A stretch of 7,168 bases of DNA from Deinococcus sp. (GTDB lineage Bacteria > Deinococcota > Deinococci > Deinococcales > Deinococcaceae), in the NCBI GenBank assembly GCA_028287665.1, contig JAQBPF010000453.1:1-7168 (forward strand). Reading direction: 5' to 3'. Made by a program: the position numbers and the translations under genes. Below, in pieces: positions 5,517-7,168 of the stretch; within the stretch, counting starts at the first letter, position 1; every line of letters starts with the position of its first letter. The notes under the pieces are model-generated. The model made no database searches, was not told the origin of the DNA, and saw only the letters and a program-made list of their open reading frames with translations.

Positions 5517-7168
5517 TCCTGTCCCCGAAGCTGTTCGGCCCAGAGCACTGCAACCGGGGCGGCATTCACACTCCGGGCAGTGAGTTCGCCGCTCCACGCC
5601 GCTCCCTCCACCGCCCGGAGAGAGACTTGCAGTTCCCGCGTTTCTCCGGGCAGCAGGGCAAATCCGTTGTCGCTGAACCGTTCGGTGGCGCCGGCAGGCG
5701 TTTCCAGACTGACCCAGGGCGCGGCCACGGGGCCGCTGTTGTGAACGGTGAGTTGATCTCCCAGCTGCCTCACAGTCAGAGTGGTGCGCGGCAACTGGGC
5801 CAGCGCGGCAAACGGGTGCGGTTGGGCCCGCGCCACCCACTGTTCGGTGCGGGCCAACAGGCGGGTTCCGGTTTCGTCGTGCAGTTCAGCCCGCAACAGG
5901 GCGGGTTGATCAGGCAGGGTCAGCGCCAGGCTGGGGGACGCGGCAGGCCACATGAGCGGGCCAGTGTGTTGATACAGGGACATTCCCGCTACGGTATGCA
6001 AAGTGAGGGTCAGCTGACCAGTCCCCGCCGCATCGGCCAGCACCTGTGGCCGCAGGATCAGCTGTTGGTCGGCCACCGGAGCAGCCAGGCCCAGATCGAG
6101 GGCGAGGGGCGCGTTGGCTTCCCGGCAGCGGTAATAGGCCAATTTGGGCTTCAGGTCGTAGTCGATCACGCTGGTGTTGTGGGCATTGGGCCACGGCTCG
6201 TTGAGCTGCCAGACCAGCGAGATGCTGCATTCATCCCGGCGGGCCCGGTTGCGCAGCAGGGCGTGGCGCAGCACGTCACCCTGCACCGCCTGGGTCAGCA
6301 GCACGTACAGGCCCAGGTCGTCCACCGGGCCAAAGACCTCTTCTATGCGGTGGTGCATCAGCCACCACTCGCCGTGATGAACCACCTGTGGATTGCGGTC
6401 ATCCATCGGCCAGAGGGGGCCAGCCGTCAGATAACGCCGCAGGGTCGCCTCCCGCGGGGCCGCCTGACAGCCGAATTCCGTGTGTGCCAGGGCCCGGTTG
6501 GTGGTGTGCAGCGCGTAACTGTCGGTGCCCCGGTAGTGCCACGGCCCGTGCACATCGTGCAGGTCGTGTGGGCGACTGAGCGCCACCTCTGCCGACAGGT
6601 CGTATTCCGGGCCACTGGGCGAACTGGGCAGCCAGGGGCGGGTGCCGTCGTGCGCGTCCACGATCTGGGCCATGCGCTGCAGGGTGGGTTCTGCCCCGGT
6701 GACGGGGACGCGCCGTTCGTCGGTCAGTTCGTTGCCGCCCCCCAGCAGCACCACGCACGGATGACACCGCAGATGGCGCACCAGCGCGGGCAGATCGCGC
6801 TCCAGGTGGGCCAGGAAAGCGGGACTGTGCGGCGGAATATTGTCGGTGCCGCTGGAGGTCAGGGGCATCTCCTGCCAGATCAGCAGGCCGCCCTCATCGC
6901 AGGCATCCAGCAGGGCGCGGGACGCCACTGGCCCAACCCCGTTGACCCGCAGCAGGTTGGCGTGCGCCGCCAGAGCGTAAGCCGCCAGAGCGCGTTCCCG
7001 GTCAGGCATTCCGTCCCGGCCCGGAATCAGGTCGGTGGGGGCCAGATTGAACCCCCGCAGAGAGAGGGGCTGACCATTGACCTCCAGCGTGTAGGGACGC
7101 GCTTCCCGTGCCCTGGAGGCGGCGTTGTGGACCAGGGCGACCTGCCTCACCCCAAACCGCCGCTGCTG
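5513..7168 (-). CDS. Glycoside hydrolase family 2, beta-mannosidase-like, C-terminal part (5' end beyond right edge)
   Basis: The frame is open to the right edge and 551 residues are visible. The first codons read QQRRFGVRQV, the strand that in GH2 enzymes links the immunoglobulin-like domain to the TIM barrel, so the GTG at 7150 is not the real start and roughly 200-250 residues, including the N-terminal sugar-binding domain, should lie outside. Visible barrel signatures (fragment numbering): RGFNLAP at 38-44; NLLRVNG at 71-77; IWQEMPL at 97-103; GGGNE at 143-147, with Glu147 as the acid/base of the GH2 Asn-Glu pair; HTEFG at 229-233, with Glu231 as the likely nucleophile; and VWQLNEPWP at 319-327 followed by a VIDYDLKPKLAYY segment, as in beta-mannosidases and related GH2 enzymes. 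The last 200 residues are beta-rich, as expected for C-terminal sandwich domains. Beta-mannosidase is the best guess; exo-beta-glucosaminidase or another GH2 specificity is possible. Location is unknown because the N-terminus is missing. It is followed by an ATGA overlap with the YesL-type gene. Confidence 0.88.
   Translation of the reverse strand, partial: QQRRFGVRQVALVHNAASRAREARPYTLEVNGQPLSLRGFNLAPTDLIPGRDGMPDRERALAAYALAAHANLLRVNGVGPVASRALLDACDEGGLLIWQEMPLTSSGTDNIPPHSPAFLAHLERDLPALVRHLRCHPCVVLLGGGNELTDERRVPVTGAEPTLQRMAQIVDAHDGTRPWLPSSPSGPEYDLSAEVALSRPHDLHDVHGPWHYRGTDSYALHTTNRALAHTEFGCQAAPREATLRRYLTAGPLWPMDDRNPQVVHHGEWWLMHHRIEEVFGPVDDLGLYVLLTQAVQGDVLRHALLRNRARRDECSISLVWQLNEPWPNAHNTSVIDYDLKPKLAYYRCREANAPLALDLGLAAPVADQQLILRPQVLADAAGTGQLTLTLHTVAGMSLYQHTGPLMWPAASPSLALTLPDQPALLRAELHDETGTRLLARTEQWVARAQPHPFAALAQLPRTTLTVRQLGDQLTVHNSGPVAAPWVSLETPAGATERFSDNGFALLPGETRELQVSLRAVEGAAWSGELTARSVNAAPVAVLWAEQLRGQE

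Noticed and set aside
5517..5840. Upstream extension of the YesL-type frame by 108 codons
   Set aside because: The added segment is an Arg/Gly-rich shadow of the GH2 coding region. The membrane protein begins naturally at the ATG in the ATGA overlap.
1..7168. CRISPR arrays, tRNA or rRNA genes, insertion sequences, attachment sites
   Set aside because: I saw no direct repeat arrays, tRNA-like cloverleaf, rRNA sequence, transposase motif or terminal inverted repeats; almost every base is inside a coherent coding frame.

Overview
The window is high in GC, and every gene I accept lies on the minus strand, so transcription runs from right to left. The strong GGAGG-type ribosome sites, the near absence of intergenic DNA and the arginine-, leucine- and alanine-rich proteins suggest a free-living, high-GC heterotrophic bacterium. 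The style and gene mix look Deinococcus-like to me, but that is an impression; no taxonomic marker gene is present.

In transcription order (right to left) the genes are: (1) a glycoside hydrolase family 2 protein of beta-mannosidase type, whose 5' end lies beyond the right edge (5513..7168); (2) a small membrane protein of the YesL/DUF624 type (4842..5516); (3) the only gap between large genes, about 96 bases, holding a possible 24-codon ORF with a strong ribosome site (4742..4816); (4) a 600-residue protein with two consecutive metallo-beta-lactamase folds, the first lacking most metal ligands and the second complete (2943..4745); (5) a GH84 (O-GlcNAcase/NagJ-type) beta-N-acetylglucosaminidase-like enzyme (1538..2953); (6) an (alpha/alpha)6-barrel glycosidase resembling the GH100 neutral invertase / amylo-alpha-1,6-glucosidase group (216..1538); and (7) the first 73 codons of a class II aldolase/adducin-family protein cut by the left edge (1..219).

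Four of the five junctions between large genes overlap (ATGA, 11 bases, TAATG, ATGA), and the small ORF ties the fifth together. This is most simply one polycistronic, translationally coupled operon. No promoter or terminator is visible; the promoter should be upstream of the right edge. The three glycosidases, a YesL-type protein (often found beside sugar ABC transporters) and a class II aldolase point to uptake of an oligosaccharide followed by breakdown in the cytoplasm. GH2 beta-mannosidase-like plus GH84 beta-GlcNAcase-like activities would suit a glycan containing mannose and N-acetylglucosamine, but this substrate is an inference.

The least expected member is the double metallo-beta-lactamase protein inside a glycosidase operon. 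The GH84 protein also appears to lack two tyrosines that line the substrate pocket in characterised relatives. Together these make the locus a candidate for a glycan-utilisation pathway with an uncharacterised step.
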